DNA of 64,000 nucleotides from assembly GCF_000426605.1 (NCBI RefSeq), contig NZ_AUFR01000010.1, positions 25,912-89,911 on the forward strand. Reading direction: 5' to 3'. The stretch's first letter is position 1; every line of letters begins with the position of its first letter. Below, piece after piece: positions 52,516 to 60,752 of the stretch. This stretch comes from Propionibacterium acidifaciens DSM 21887. GTDB taxonomy: Bacteria; Actinomycetota; Actinomycetes; Propionibacteriales; Propionibacteriaceae. The notes below the pieces were generated by a model. It searched no databases. It saw only the letters and a list, made by a program, of their open reading frames with translations, and was not told the DNA's origin. The position numbers were made by a program, and so were the translations under genes.

Positions 52516-52680
52516 TGCCGTCTCCTTTCGTGGTTGTCGGACGCGGTGTGCCCGCCTCCCCTGATGCGCCCGCCCCGGCGCCCCGGGCTCGCCGCCCGAG
52601 GACCACGCCGGGGACCGCGGCCGTCGGACGGCCGTTCCCGCGCATGCGAAGTCAGCCCGCCCGTGCGGACTGCGCCGGAC

Positions 52681-52686
52681 AGTCTA
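52681..52686 (-). promoter_or_regulatory. -10-like TAGACT before rpsB-tsf
   Basis: Minus-strand TAGACT about 165 bases before the rpsB ATG. No recognisable -35. Confidence 0.4.
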
Positions 52687-52998
52687 CGTGGCGGGGTCCG
52701 ACGGGGGAAATCGGGTGGCGGGCCCGACCGGAGTCGCCCGAGGGGCCGGAGGCGTCCCGGTGAGGGGCGCCTCCGGCGTCGGAGCGGGCAGGGCCTCATC
52801 CCGGGTAGCGCGGGGCGGCCTGCCGGTCACGGCCGGGGCGCAGGCGCACGGCGGCCTCGCCCCGGGCGGCGCGGGGCGGCCGGGGCGCCCGGGCCGGGAG
52901 CGGTCTCCGACGACGTCGGAGCCGGCGCGGCTGACCGCGGCTCCGCACCCGGCGCCGGGATGATCGCCCGGGATCGCGCCATGGCCCGGCACCGGATG

Positions 52999-53007
52999 TT
53001 GTCCACA
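52999..53007 (+). promoter_or_regulatory. Isolated DnaA-box-like nonamer
   Basis: TTGTCCACA equals the high-GC actinobacterial DnaA-box form. A single copy without neighbours is not an origin; it could be a DnaA titration or regulatory site, or chance. Confidence 0.2.
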
Positions 53008-53055
53008 ATCGGACTCGCGCGAGAGGAACGGGTCCGCCCCGCACACACTCCGGGC

Positions 53056-54123
53056 ATGACGAGCACACCCAGCACGCACACGGGGCGGCCGGCCCGGTCG
53101 GGCCCGCCGTCCCACCGCCCCATCGCGAGGGTCAGGGCCGGTCTCCGCCGGCGTCCCGGAGGACCGGCGCGCGGCGCCGCTGTGCTGCTGTGCGTCGTCC
53201 TGCTGCTCGCGGTCGGACCCACCGCGGGGTGGGCGGACGGCGTCCACGTGATCCCGGTCGACGGCCCGGTGCTGCGCGGCTACGACCCTCCGGCGAAGAA
53301 GTGGCGGGCAGGGCACCGCGGCGTCGACCTGGGGGGCATCGTCGACGACGTCGTCCATGCGGCGGCCGACGGCACGGTCACCTTCGTCGGCACGATCAAC
53401 GGCGTCCGGATGCTCACCGTCACGCACGAGGGCGGCCTGCGCACCACCTACCAGCCGGTGGCCGCCACCGTCGCGCAGGGCGACCACGTGATGGCGGGCC
53501 AGCAGATCGGCACGCTGCTGGCGGGTCACTGCCCCGGGCAGGCCTGCCTGCACCTCGGCCTCAAGCGCGGCGACGAGTACCTCGATCCGCTGGCCTGGAT
53601 CAACGGCGGCGGGAGCGGTGGCGACGTCAGCCTGCTGCCGGCCGACGCCGCGCTCCACGACGTGCTGCCGGCATGGTGGGTGGAGCGTCTGCGCAGGGCG
53701 GCGGCCGACGCCGGCGGCAAGGCACCGGGCTGGCCCGCCGACGGGCCGGTCACCTCCCCGTTCTCGAACCGGATCAACCCGATCCTGGGCACGAGCGAGC
53801 TCCACGACGGCCTCGACATCGGCGCCTCGTGCGGTTCACCGGTGCGGGCGGCATGGGCGGGCACGGTCAGCTACGCCGCGCCGATGAGCGGTTTCGGCAA
53901 CCGGGTCGAGGTCGACCACGGCGAGATGGAGGGCCGGCACCGCTCCAGCTCGTACAACCATCTCGCCGACGAGAGCGTCGGGCTGGTGCACGTGGGCGAT
54001 CACGTCGAAGCGGGCCAGGTCATCGCCTACGTCGGCACGACCGGCCTGTCCACCGGCTGCCATCTGCACTTCTCCGTCTACCTGGACGGCTCGGCCGTCA
54101 ACCCCGCCCCGTACCTGCCGTGA
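53056..54123 (+). CDS. Exported peptidase with two M23 (LytM) domains
   Basis: 355 residues. Basic N-terminus and signal segment (GAAVLLCVVLLLAVGPTAGWA, cleavage probably after AGWA). Domain 1 (~residues 70-180) has HRGVDLGGIVDD but ends CLHLGLKRG, so the first His of the HxH zinc motif is Cys, as in the actinobacterial M23 protein usually encoded beside rpsB. Domain 2 (~235-355) has HDGLDIGASCGSPVRAAWAG and an intact HLHFSVYLDG. It likely acts on, or senses, peptidoglycan. ATG 53056 has no strong ribosome site; starts up to 75 bases upstream are possible. Confidence 0.85.
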   Translation: MTSTPSTHTGRPARSGPPSHRPIARVRAGLRRRPGGPARGAAVLLCVVLLLAVGPTAGWADGVHVIPVDGPVLRGYDPPAKKWRAGHRGVDLGGIVDDVVHAAADGTVTFVGTINGVRMLTVTHEGGLRTTYQPVAATVAQGDHVMAGQQIGTLLAGHCPGQACLHLGLKRGDEYLDPLAWINGGGSGGDVSLLPADAALHDVLPAWWVERLRRAAADAGGKAPGWPADGPVTSPFSNRINPILGTSELHDGLDIGASCGSPVRAAWAGTVSYAAPMSGFGNRVEVDHGEMEGRHRSSSYNHLADESVGLVHVGDHVEAGQVIAYVGTTGLSTGCHLHFSVYLDGSAVNPAPYLP

Positions 54124-54427
54124 CCGGGCGTGCCGGAAGAACCGGGGCCCGGCCCGGCAGGGAGCTCCGACGGGGCACGGCCCCAACCTCCCAGTCGGCC
54201 TCCGGGGCGGGTCCGCCGGGAGGAATCCCGCAGGGGGCCGCCCTGAGCGGGAACGGTCGGGCGTGCGTTGCCGCCGACGCGTGCTCCCCGGCCGCTCTCG
54301 GGCCCTCGGGTGCGCCTCCGCGCTGTTGCGGGCCCGGGGGTCTGCAGCACGGCGGCGCCACAGCCGCCACCCGCCAGGTGCTCCCTCCACGGTGCGGGCC
54401 CGGGGCCAGCGGCTTCTGCGGCTGTTC
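54124..54427. other. Convergent gap between M23 peptidase and Xer genes
   Basis: 304 bases. TGCCGG (54131-54136) pairs with CCGGCA (54154-54159) around an inner CCGG/CCGG stem, a likely terminator for the peptidase gene. The remainder is GC-rich with no gene seen. Confidence 0.45.
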
Positions 54428-55357
54428 TCAGGCCCGTGGGTGCGCCTGTCTGTAGACGGCCCGGAGCCGCTCGTCGCTGATGTGGGTGTAGATCTGCGTG
54501 GTCGCCAGCGAGGCGTGCCCGAGGATCTCCTGCACACTGCGCAGATCGGCCCCGCCTTCGAGGAGGTGGGTGGCCATGGCGTGGCGCAGCCCGTGCGGGC
54601 CGACGTCGGGGGCCTGCGGGACGGCGCGCAGGGCGGTGTGCACGACGCGGCGCACGACGGCCGGATCGATGCGCCCGCCGCGCACGCCGAGGAAGATCGC
54701 GTGCCCCGAGGCGGGCCTCGCCCACTGGGGGCGCTGCGCCAGCCAGGCGTCCACGGCCCTCAGCGCCGGGACGCCGAGCGGCACGACCCGCTCCTTGCCG
54801 CCCTTGCCGAGCACCCGGACGGTACCGGTGGCCGCGTCGATGTCGCCGATGTCGAGCCCGCACAGCTCGCTCACGCGGATGCCGGAGCCGTAGAGCACCT
54901 CGAGGATCGCCACGTCGCGGGCGCCTCGGGGGCCCTCGGCCTCGGCCGCCGCGGCGGCGGCCGCGTCGAGGAGCTCCCGGGCGTCGTTCCTGGTGATGGT
55001 CCGCGGCAGCGCACGCCCGACCTTGGGCGATCTGAGCCCGCCGGCGACGTCGACGGGCACGATCCGGTTGTCCTTCGCCCAGGCGAAGAAGCCGCGGGCC
55101 GCCCCGGCACGGCGGGCCAGGGTGGCGGCCGCCGCGCCGTCGTCCTGCTGGGCGGCGAGCCAGCGCCTCAGATCGGCCAGCCCCACCTCGGCCAGATCGG
55201 TGCGGCCGCGCGCGGCGAGGAAGTCGAACAGCTCGCCGATGTCGCCCAGGTAGGCGCGGACGGTGTGCGGGGAGCAGCCGCGCTGGAACGTCAGGTGATC
55301 GCCGTAGCGCGCCACGACGGCGCCCCACGGATGCTGGCCGGCCGCCGGACTGCTCAC
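54428..55357 (-). CDS. xerC: Tyrosine site-specific recombinase XerC-type
   Basis: 309 residues from GTG 55357. N-terminal SAM-like DNA-binding domain (RYGDHLTFQRGCSPHTVRAY). The catalytic domain carries Arg in LYGSGIRVSELC, HxxR in HGLRHAMATHLLEGG, and the final His and Tyr in LGHASLATTQIYTHIS. It resolves chromosome dimers at dif with XerD. Location beside the rpsB-linked M23 gene is typical for XerC. A TATACT -10 seven bases before GTG suggests leaderless expression. Confidence 0.9.
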   Translation of the reverse strand: MSSPAAGQHPWGAVVARYGDHLTFQRGCSPHTVRAYLGDIGELFDFLAARGRTDLAEVGLADLRRWLAAQQDDGAAAATLARRAGAARGFFAWAKDNRIVPVDVAGGLRSPKVGRALPRTITRNDARELLDAAAAAAAEAEGPRGARDVAILEVLYGSGIRVSELCGLDIGDIDAATGTVRVLGKGGKERVVPLGVPALRAVDAWLAQRPQWARPASGHAIFLGVRGGRIDPAVVRRVVHTALRAVPQAPDVGPHGLRHAMATHLLEGGADLRSVQEILGHASLATTQIYTHISDERLRAVYRQAHPRA

Positions 55358-55364
55358 GGACGCG

Positions 55365-55370
55365 AGTATA
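55365..55370 (-). promoter_or_regulatory. -10-like TATACT, leaderless start of xerC
   Basis: Minus-strand TATACT with seven bases to GTG 55357. A plus-strand TATAAG (55367-55372) overlaps it and may be the -10 for def, so the two genes would share a back-to-back promoter. Confidence 0.5.
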
Positions 55371-55432
55371 AGTTTGACCAGTGCGGCACCGTGGGACCTC
55401 CGGTGCGCGACGGCATCGAGCAGGAGGAACAG

Positions 55433-56035
55433 ATGAGAAGCCCGGCAGAGTGGGCCACCACCGGCAAGCTGCTTCGGATCACCCGCTGGGACGAGCCGGT
55501 GATGAGCTCCCCGACCCGCCCGGTCTCGGAGTTCGGTGACGACCTGCACCAGCTGGTCGCCGACATGTTCCGGACGATGGCCGCCGCCGACGGGGTCGGC
55601 CTCGCCGCGCCGCAGGTCGACTCGGACCTGTCGATCTTCGTCTTCAACTGCCCCGACGCCGACGGGCGTCTGGTCCACGGCATCGTCTGCAACCCGGTCG
55701 TCACGCTCCCCGAGGGCAAGGATCGCCGCCTCGTGAGCGAGCAGGAGGGCTGCCTGTCATGGCCGGGCGCCTACCAGCAGCTCGCCCGCCCAGACTTCGC
55801 GGTCTGCGAGGGTCGGGACGAGAACGGCGAGCCGGTGCGCATCGAGGGAACCGGCCTGCTGGCCCGCTGCCTGCAGCACGAGACCGATCACCTGCACGGC
55901 ACCGTCTTCGGCGACCGCCTCTCGAAGCGCTCGCGCCGCCGCCTCGACGAGGAGAAGGAGCGGCTCGCCCCCCTCTACCCGGATGACTGGCCGATCCACC
56001 CCAAGCGCACCGCCGGCGAGATCGACGGGGGCTGA
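55433..56035 (+). CDS. def: Peptide deformylase
   Basis: 200 residues. All three metal/active-site motifs are intact: GVGLAAPQV, EQEGCLSWPG and QHETDHLHG (HExxH). It removes the N-formyl group from new proteins. ATG 55433 has AGGAGG nine bases upstream. The C-terminal ~40 residues are basic and Pro-rich. Confidence 0.96.
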   Translation: MRSPAEWATTGKLLRITRWDEPVMSSPTRPVSEFGDDLHQLVADMFRTMAAADGVGLAAPQVDSDLSIFVFNCPDADGRLVHGIVCNPVVTLPEGKDRRLVSEQEGCLSWPGAYQQLARPDFAVCEGRDENGEPVRIEGTGLLARCLQHETDHLHGTVFGDRLSKRSRRRLDEEKERLAPLYPDDWPIHPKRTAGEIDGG

Positions 56036-56153
56036 GGTTTTCGGGCCCTTCCCAGACGGGGGTGCAGGCCGGGTTGGTGGTCTGTCGGCGCGTCGGTGGT
56101 CGGGTAGGGGTCGCGGTCTCCCTTACTCGGCACACCGATCGCCCCGATCCCGT

Positions 56154-56219
56154 TCCCACCTCACATTTGTGCTCCCACCTCGGACATAACCCGGGTGTCA
56201 GCAAGAAAGTGAGGTGGGA
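56154..56219. repeat. Direct plus inverted 11-bp repeats
   Basis: TCCCACCTCAC at 56154-56164, a shorter direct copy TCCCACCTC at 56173-56181, and the exact inverted copy GTGAGGTGGGA at 56209-56219. It could be a hairpin, a regulator site or the ends of a small element. Confidence 0.6.
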
Positions 56220-56299
56220 GCCGGTGAAAGGGGGCCAACAAACCTGGCTCTGGGCAAAGCCGGCCCTTGATGTCGGCGGGAACACGGACGCGCAGACCC

Positions 56300-56456
56300 G
56301 ACGTCCCTGGCCACCATCTCGGCCTCCTCCACCAGCCGATCGCGCAGCGCCTCGACGGTCGAATGCGGGTTGGGCGCCCGGGCCGTCTCGCCGAGCATCT
56401 GCCAGCACGGAGAACCGCTGAGCCCTCTTGCCGGTGAAAAGGGTGTCGAGGAACTG
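56300..56456 (-). pseudogene. Unrecognised frameshifted coding fragment
   Basis: On the minus strand QFLDTLFTGKRAQRFSVL reads in one frame and, after a shift near 56400, HSTVEALRDRLVEEAEM in another. Both parts have ordinary protein composition unlike the Arg/Pro-rich antisense frames around them. I do not recognise the family, and no start or stop defines a gene. Confidence 0.25.
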
Positions 56457-56605
56457 CCGATCGGGCACCGGCCCCGGTCGGCCACCGCCACGACGCCCCG
56501 CCCGATCGCGTCGCCCGGGACGCCGCCTCCCGGCTCCCCTGACGGATCGCATGGAACATCCCGGAGCGCTCCCGCAGCCGCGCACCCGCCCCGCGGCAGC
56601 GCACC

Positions 56606-56611
56606 TATGAT
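56606..56611 (+). promoter_or_regulatory. -10-like TATGAT, leaderless start of the channel gene
   Basis: TATGAT with six bases before the ATG at 56618; no ribosome site fits. Confidence 0.5.
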
Positions 56612-56617
56612 CCAGTC

Positions 56618-57379
56618 ATGGCCAGGAGCGATGTCCGCGCGGATCGTCTGCGCGCATGGGAACGCCTCACCGAGTGGCCGCTGATCGCCGCCGCCCTGGT
56701 CTTCCTCGTGGCGTACGCGTGGGAGACGATCGCCGCCCTGCAGGGCGCGCCGCGCATGATCACCGAGACTACGATGAACATCATCTGGGCGGCCTTCGTC
56801 GTGGACTACCTCGTCCGTCTCGTCCTCGCGCCGGCCCGAGGACGCTGGTTCCTCGGGCACCTGTTCGACCTCGCAGCCGTGGCACTGCCCCTGCTGCGGC
56901 CGCTGCGCCTGCTGCGCGTGGTGGCGCTCGTCAGGGTGCTCCAGCGCAACGCGGGCCTCGCCCTGCGGGGTCGCATCATGATCTATGCGGCGGGCGGGGC
57001 GGCACTGATCACGTTCATCGCCTCGTTGGCCGTCCTGGACGCCGAGCGGAGCGCCCCGGGCGCCTCGATCACGACGTTCCCGAACGCGCTGTGGTGGGCG
57101 CTCGTGACCATCACGACGGTCGGCTACGGCGATCTCGCCCCGGTCACCGCGATCGGACGCACGATCGCGGCACTGCTCATGATCGGCGGTGTCGCGCTCA
57201 TCGGTGTCATCACCGCGACACTCGCGTCGTGGATCGTCAGCACGATGGCCCTGGAGAGCGCCGAGGAGGAGGCGGCCACCCAGGCGCAGGTAGCCGACCT
57301 GCAGCGGCAGGTCGCCGAGCTCTCGGCGCAGATCACCGAGCTGTCCGGATTGACCAAGGAATCCCCGGACACGCGATGA
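56618..57379 (+). CDS. Voltage-gated-like potassium channel
   Basis: 253 residues with six membrane helices. An S4-like Arg-rich segment (RPLRLLRVVALVRVLQRN) is followed by the pore with the K+ filter TITTVGYGDL. The C-terminal ~45 residues form a coiled coil (ATQAQVADLQRQVAELSAQI) that probably holds the tetramer. There is no RCK domain. Structure and motif resemble bacterial Kv-type channels. It lies alone next to the right-hand island. Confidence 0.9.
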   Translation: MARSDVRADRLRAWERLTEWPLIAAALVFLVAYAWETIAALQGAPRMITETTMNIIWAAFVVDYLVRLVLAPARGRWFLGHLFDLAAVALPLLRPLRLLRVVALVRVLQRNAGLALRGRIMIYAAGGAALITFIASLAVLDAERSAPGASITTFPNALWWALVTITTVGYGDLAPVTAIGRTIAALLMIGGVALIGVITATLASWIVSTMALESAEEEAATQAQVADLQRQVAELSAQITELSGLTKESPDTR

Positions 57380-57464
57380 CGCCAACCACAGGAGAAGTCG
57401 TTCACGGTTGACGCGCCGTCGAGGCAATCACTTGGGTCAGGGCGGGTTCAACAAGGGGCCTGAA

Positions 57465-57779
57465 TCAGTCCTGAGTTGCACAGGTTTGGCGCCCTAGAGC
57501 GTTGAGGAGTTCGGCTGCCTCGGTGCTGATGGTGGGTTCGGCTTCGATCTGGTGGCCGCTGATGGTGACGTGTCGGAGTGGTTCGAGGGTTTGGATGATC
57601 TTTTTGATGCTCCAGCCGGTGCTGGCTTGGAGGTCTCGGGCGATCGCGAGCACGGTGAACACGATCGTGAGGTGGGCCTCGATTGCTTCACGCCGGCAGT
57701 GGAAGATCAGACGGGCAGCGAGATCGCTTTTGGACATTCGAAATGACTGCTCAACATGCCAGAGATCGTGGTATAGCCG
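57465..57779 (-). pseudogene. C-terminal fragment of an IS1634-family transposase
   Basis: The fragment reads LYHDLWHVEQSFRMSKSDLA, then FHCRREAIEAHLTIVFTVLA and SIKKIIQTLEPLRHVTISG to a natural stop. This is the conserved C-terminal end of IS1634-type transposases, including the ...Y..WxVEQSF block. An in-frame TGA (57780-57782) precedes it and no N-terminal two-thirds exists upstream. It is the same family as the N-terminal remnant at 3507-4117 but a different piece. It marks the left edge of the transferred island. Confidence 0.8.
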
Positions 57780-57780
57780 T

Positions 57781-57802
57781 CATGAAACAAGATCGTTTCA
57801 TG
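57781..57802. repeat. Perfect inverted repeat at the transposase-fragment edge
   Basis: CATGAAAC and GTTTCATG pair perfectly across AAGATC. It begins one base beyond the last transposase-like codon, so it may be a junction scar, terminator or operator. The 57803-57969 stretch after it shows no gene. Confidence 0.6.
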
Positions 57803-57969
57803 CCAGCCATGTGAACAGGCTTCTGAATAATCCACCGGGGACGGTGAGCCCCCACCGAGCCCTCCAGGGGCGCAGCCGTGACGGCCCCCGGGCATGCCCG
57901 TCGCGTCATCGTGTCGTCGTCTGTCCGGTGGTTTCCAGGGATTGCCGGGAAAGCCCTTGGCAGGAGAGC

Positions 57970-59384
57970 TCAGTCCCTCGCATCGATGAACCTCCTCGGT
58001 GCGAGGGAGTACACGACGAAACCGATGGTGAACAGCGCGAGGGGGAAGATCAGCACTGCCGCGACGACCGTTCCGGAGAGCCCCAGTGGGTCGGAGGCGG
58101 TCGGAGTGACAGCAAGAACTTGGACCAAGAGCCCAACGACTGCTCCGCCGACCACTGGACCGGTCTGGCGGAGCACGTTGAGCAAGGAGGATGCCGGGCT
58201 GAAGTCCTCGGTGCGGAGAAATGACATTCCCACCGTCGTGAGGGGAGAGATCAGATAGCCGTTCCCGATCCCGAAGACCGTGGTGGTCGCCAGGAACCAC
58301 AGCCACGATGTATCCGTGACCGCGATGAGTGCGCACAAGGCAGTGCCTGCCGCAGAGGCCCCGAAACCGATCTGCAGCACACGACGTGCCCGCCCCGAGT
58401 CAACCCGGCGGCCGGCGATGGGGGCTGTGACGACGGACGCTATTGAGGCTGGGGCGAGGACTGCTCCCGCCCAGAACGCAGGCTGTCCTGCCACCGACTG
58501 GACGTAGTTCGAGACCAGGAACGTCAGGGCGAAGACGCCGAGCGCAGAGACCAGCCCGAACAACGCAGCGGTGGTGAACCGAGGATTCTGCCGAAGGGAG
58601 CGTGGGAACACTGCACGGTCGGAGTCGACATGACGTTCATACACCAGGAATGCAAGCATGGAGAGCACCGCGAACGGAAGGCAAACGGCTCCCAGCCCGC
58701 GTGAGGGCCTTGCAGACAACTGTAGAGGAGCGCGACGAGGGCCAGGGCTGCGAGCAGGGTCCCCCCGAGATCGAACCTGACTGTCCGACTCCCCCCTCGC
58801 GGAAGGCCCCTGAGCCCCAGGGCCACGGCGAGGACAGCGATCGGAATAGTGATGAAGAAGACCCCGCGCCAGCTGAGCCGATCGATGAGGACTCCACCGA
58901 TGAGCGGTCCGATGATTGACGCTGTTCCAGCGATCGATCCCCAGATACCGACCGCGCGGCCGCGGGCTTCCTCGGGGAATGTCAGGCCGATGAGCGTCAG
59001 AGTCTGTGGCACCAGTATGCCTGCGCCAAGCCCCTGAAGGAACCGACCAGCAATGAGCATGGTGGCAGAGGCCGAGACACCGCACAGGACGCTCGCCGCC
59101 GCGAGGATGATCGTTCCGGACAGGAACATGCGACGGTGGTCGAAGCGATCGCCCAGTCGTCCTGATGGGATGATCGTAAGGGCGAGAATGAGGCCGTAGC
59201 TGTTCACCGTCCAGAAGACCTGGGCGGTTGTTGCCCCCAGATCCCTTGTCAACGAGGGAACCGCGAGATTGATGATGGTCAGGTCAAGGAGGGCAATGAA
59301 ATATCCTCCCGCCAGGGAACACAGACCAGTCCACTGTCGAGGGCTTATCTGTGGCGCCCGGGCACCCTCTGCTATTTTCTCCAT
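57970..59384 (-). pseudogene. DHA2-type MFS drug exporter with a frameshift
   Basis: It starts at ATG 59384 with GGAGG upstream. The first ~230 residues are a normal DHA2 (14-helix) N-terminus: FIALLDLTIINLAVPSLTRD (motif D1-like), SGRLGDRFDHRRMFLSG (motif A) and GRFLQGLGAGILVPQTLTLI. Near 58690, after LQGPHAGWEPFAF, the frame shifts; the second part resumes FAVLSMLAFLVYERHVDSDR and runs to FVVYSLAPRRFIDARD. A one-base indel explains it, so it is either a recent inactivation, a sequencing error or, less likely, programmed shifting. It would have exported the product of the operon upstream. G+C is nearer the host than that of the three enzyme genes. Confidence 0.75.
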
Positions 59385-59444
59385 TTCTCCACCCTCCCAA
59401 GTTTCGCTATCAACCGCATAGCACTGTAAACATAGCCGATTTAG

Positions 59445-60638
59445 CTACCTGTGTATGATCATGGGTGTCTTATTTGTCCTATCAACTCTGATCAAGTTAT
59501 CGACGCATTTGACATGGAGCGCATCTGGGTACTTAGTCAAAATAGATGCCATATGAACGAAACTTGTGACGAGTTGCCGTCGTACAGTTTCTCCGAGCAG
59601 TTGGGCATGCCGTGATTCATAAAATGTTGTGAAGCAGATCGTTATTGAGCTAGCGGAGGTATTCTTTTCAGTTTTTCCTGAAAGTACGATTTGCGCATCA
59701 GAGACCCCTGATACCGAACGAACAATCTCGAGGATTTCTTCAGCACGGAAGATCGCACTCCGGAGACTTACAGTATCTCCAATGCGACCTAGTACGCGAA
59801 TAGCACGACCACGTCCACACTTACATTGCGATGGCACAACCCGATCACCTAAGTTATAGCGCAGTAAGGGGATAGCCCAACCATTTGACTTGCGGCTGAT
59901 CAGTGCCCCACTATCATGGCATTCTACTATGTGCTCAGGCAGGAGGTGGAGAACATTCGGCGTGCATTTTGGGGTACTTGTTCCCATTACCCAGGTTTCG
60001 ACAGCGCCATAGTTACCCCATAGTGAAGTTTCAGGGAATGCCATGGCGATCGATTCCAATTTTTGAGGAGTCCAGGGTTCTGCCATCCAGATGATCTTCG
60101 TGATTGGTAGATTTAGTTTATGAACAAGGCATGATTCTGCGAAATCAGCCAAGGTTGTGGGGTTTCCGGCCAGTGTGTTAACTCCAGCACGTAGGAAAAT
60201 TTCGATCCAGTTAGGAATCTCGGATTGCTCAAACGGTCCAGTGGGTAGAACGACTGAACGAGAGATGCGTGCGAGCTCTTGCATGTAGTAGTGCGAGCCC
60301 CATAGGCGTCCTGGGTTGAAGAGGTTGAGTAAGACGGATGACGCATCGAGTGGATTCCATTCTTGGCATTGTCGTTCTAATCCGAGATCGTAAGGTAACC
60401 ACGATAACTTCGGAGCCCCTGTGGTGCCGCCGGAAGACATGAGTATAGCTCCTTGGGCCTCTGCTCGGGCGTGCGTTGTTGCTGCAATATCTACGTCACC
60501 GGTGATTGGATACTCGGAGAGTTCTTCATATCCACCATTTGGAACTATGGTGGCGAGCGTGGGAATGTTACATGCTGTCTCATATAATTCAGCACGGGTA
60601 AGTTCGCCAATCACCGGAATTTCCGATTGATTGTTCAT
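59445..60638 (-). CDS. PaaK-like adenylate-forming ligase
   Basis: 397 residues of the ANL superfamily, closest in pattern to phenylacetate-CoA ligases. P-loop MSSGGTTGAPKLSW (residues ~67-80), A5 region GNYGAVETW (~208), NLGDRVV (~262), a Cys pair CKCGRG (~272) as in PaaK zinc/structural sites, then the hinge RVLGRIGDTVSLRSAIF and a small C-terminal domain. It should activate a carboxylic acid as acyl-AMP and may make a CoA thioester or an amide. No specificity code can be read. Only ~66 residues precede the P-loop, slightly short for PaaK. Codons are AT-rich. It is 114 bases after the ATP-grasp gene, with a weak ribosome site. Confidence 0.8.
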   Translation of the reverse strand: MNNQSEIPVIGELTRAELYETACNIPTLATIVPNGGYEELSEYPITGDVDIAATTHARAEAQGAILMSSGGTTGAPKLSWLPYDLGLERQCQEWNPLDASSVLLNLFNPGRLWGSHYYMQELARISRSVVLPTGPFEQSEIPNWIEIFLRAGVNTLAGNPTTLADFAESCLVHKLNLPITKIIWMAEPWTPQKLESIAMAFPETSLWGNYGAVETWVMGTSTPKCTPNVLHLLPEHIVECHDSGALISRKSNGWAIPLLRYNLGDRVVPSQCKCGRGRAIRVLGRIGDTVSLRSAIFRAEEILEIVRSVSGVSDAQIVLSGKTEKNTSASSITICFTTFYESRHAQLLGETVRRQLVTSFVHMASILTKYPDALHVKCVDNLIRVDRTNKTPMIIHR

Positions 60639-60655
60639 AGTTGTTTTGACACCCT

Positions 60656-60685
60656 ATTATTTCTAATTTAAGATAACTTGTTCAA
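60656..60685 (-). promoter_or_regulatory. Possible internal promoter of the island operon
   Basis: Minus-strand TTGAAC (60680-60685) and AATAAT (60656-60661) are 18 bases apart, in an AT-rich gap 18 bases before the PaaK-like ATG. AT-rich sequence gives such matches easily. Confidence 0.3.
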
Positions 60686-60752
60686 ATTTCTGGGGGATTA
60701 TCAAAACCCTTGTCGAACCCAACTCTGACTAGGGTTTTCTCTTGATGACGAG

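Larger units (their letters stand above)
52516..53055. other. rpsB leader and divergent gap
   Basis: 540 bases between rpsB (minus) and the M23 peptidase gene (plus). It contains the likely rpsB -10 at 52681-52686, leaving a 165-base leader in which S2 autoregulation could act (known in other bacteria, not shown here), and a DnaA-box-like site at 52999-53007. A Pro/Arg-coding frame through the middle has no gene-like features. Confidence 0.4.
56036..56617. other. 582-base gap with inverted repeats and a possible gene remnant
   Basis: No intact gene is supported. It holds a cluster of TCCCACCTCAC-type repeats (56154-56219), then minus-strand coding-like fragments in two frames (about 56300-56456), then the potassium-channel promoter. 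The mixture looks like the scar of an older insertion. Confidence 0.4.

Noticed and set aside
52999..53007. A replication origin near rpsB
   Set aside because: Only one DnaA-box-like nonamer, with no cluster, no AT-rich unwinding region and no dnaA or dnaN nearby.
57970..59384. Programmed frameshifting in the MFS gene
   Set aside because: There is no classical slippery heptamer, and such shifts are not known in this family. A simple indel is more likely.
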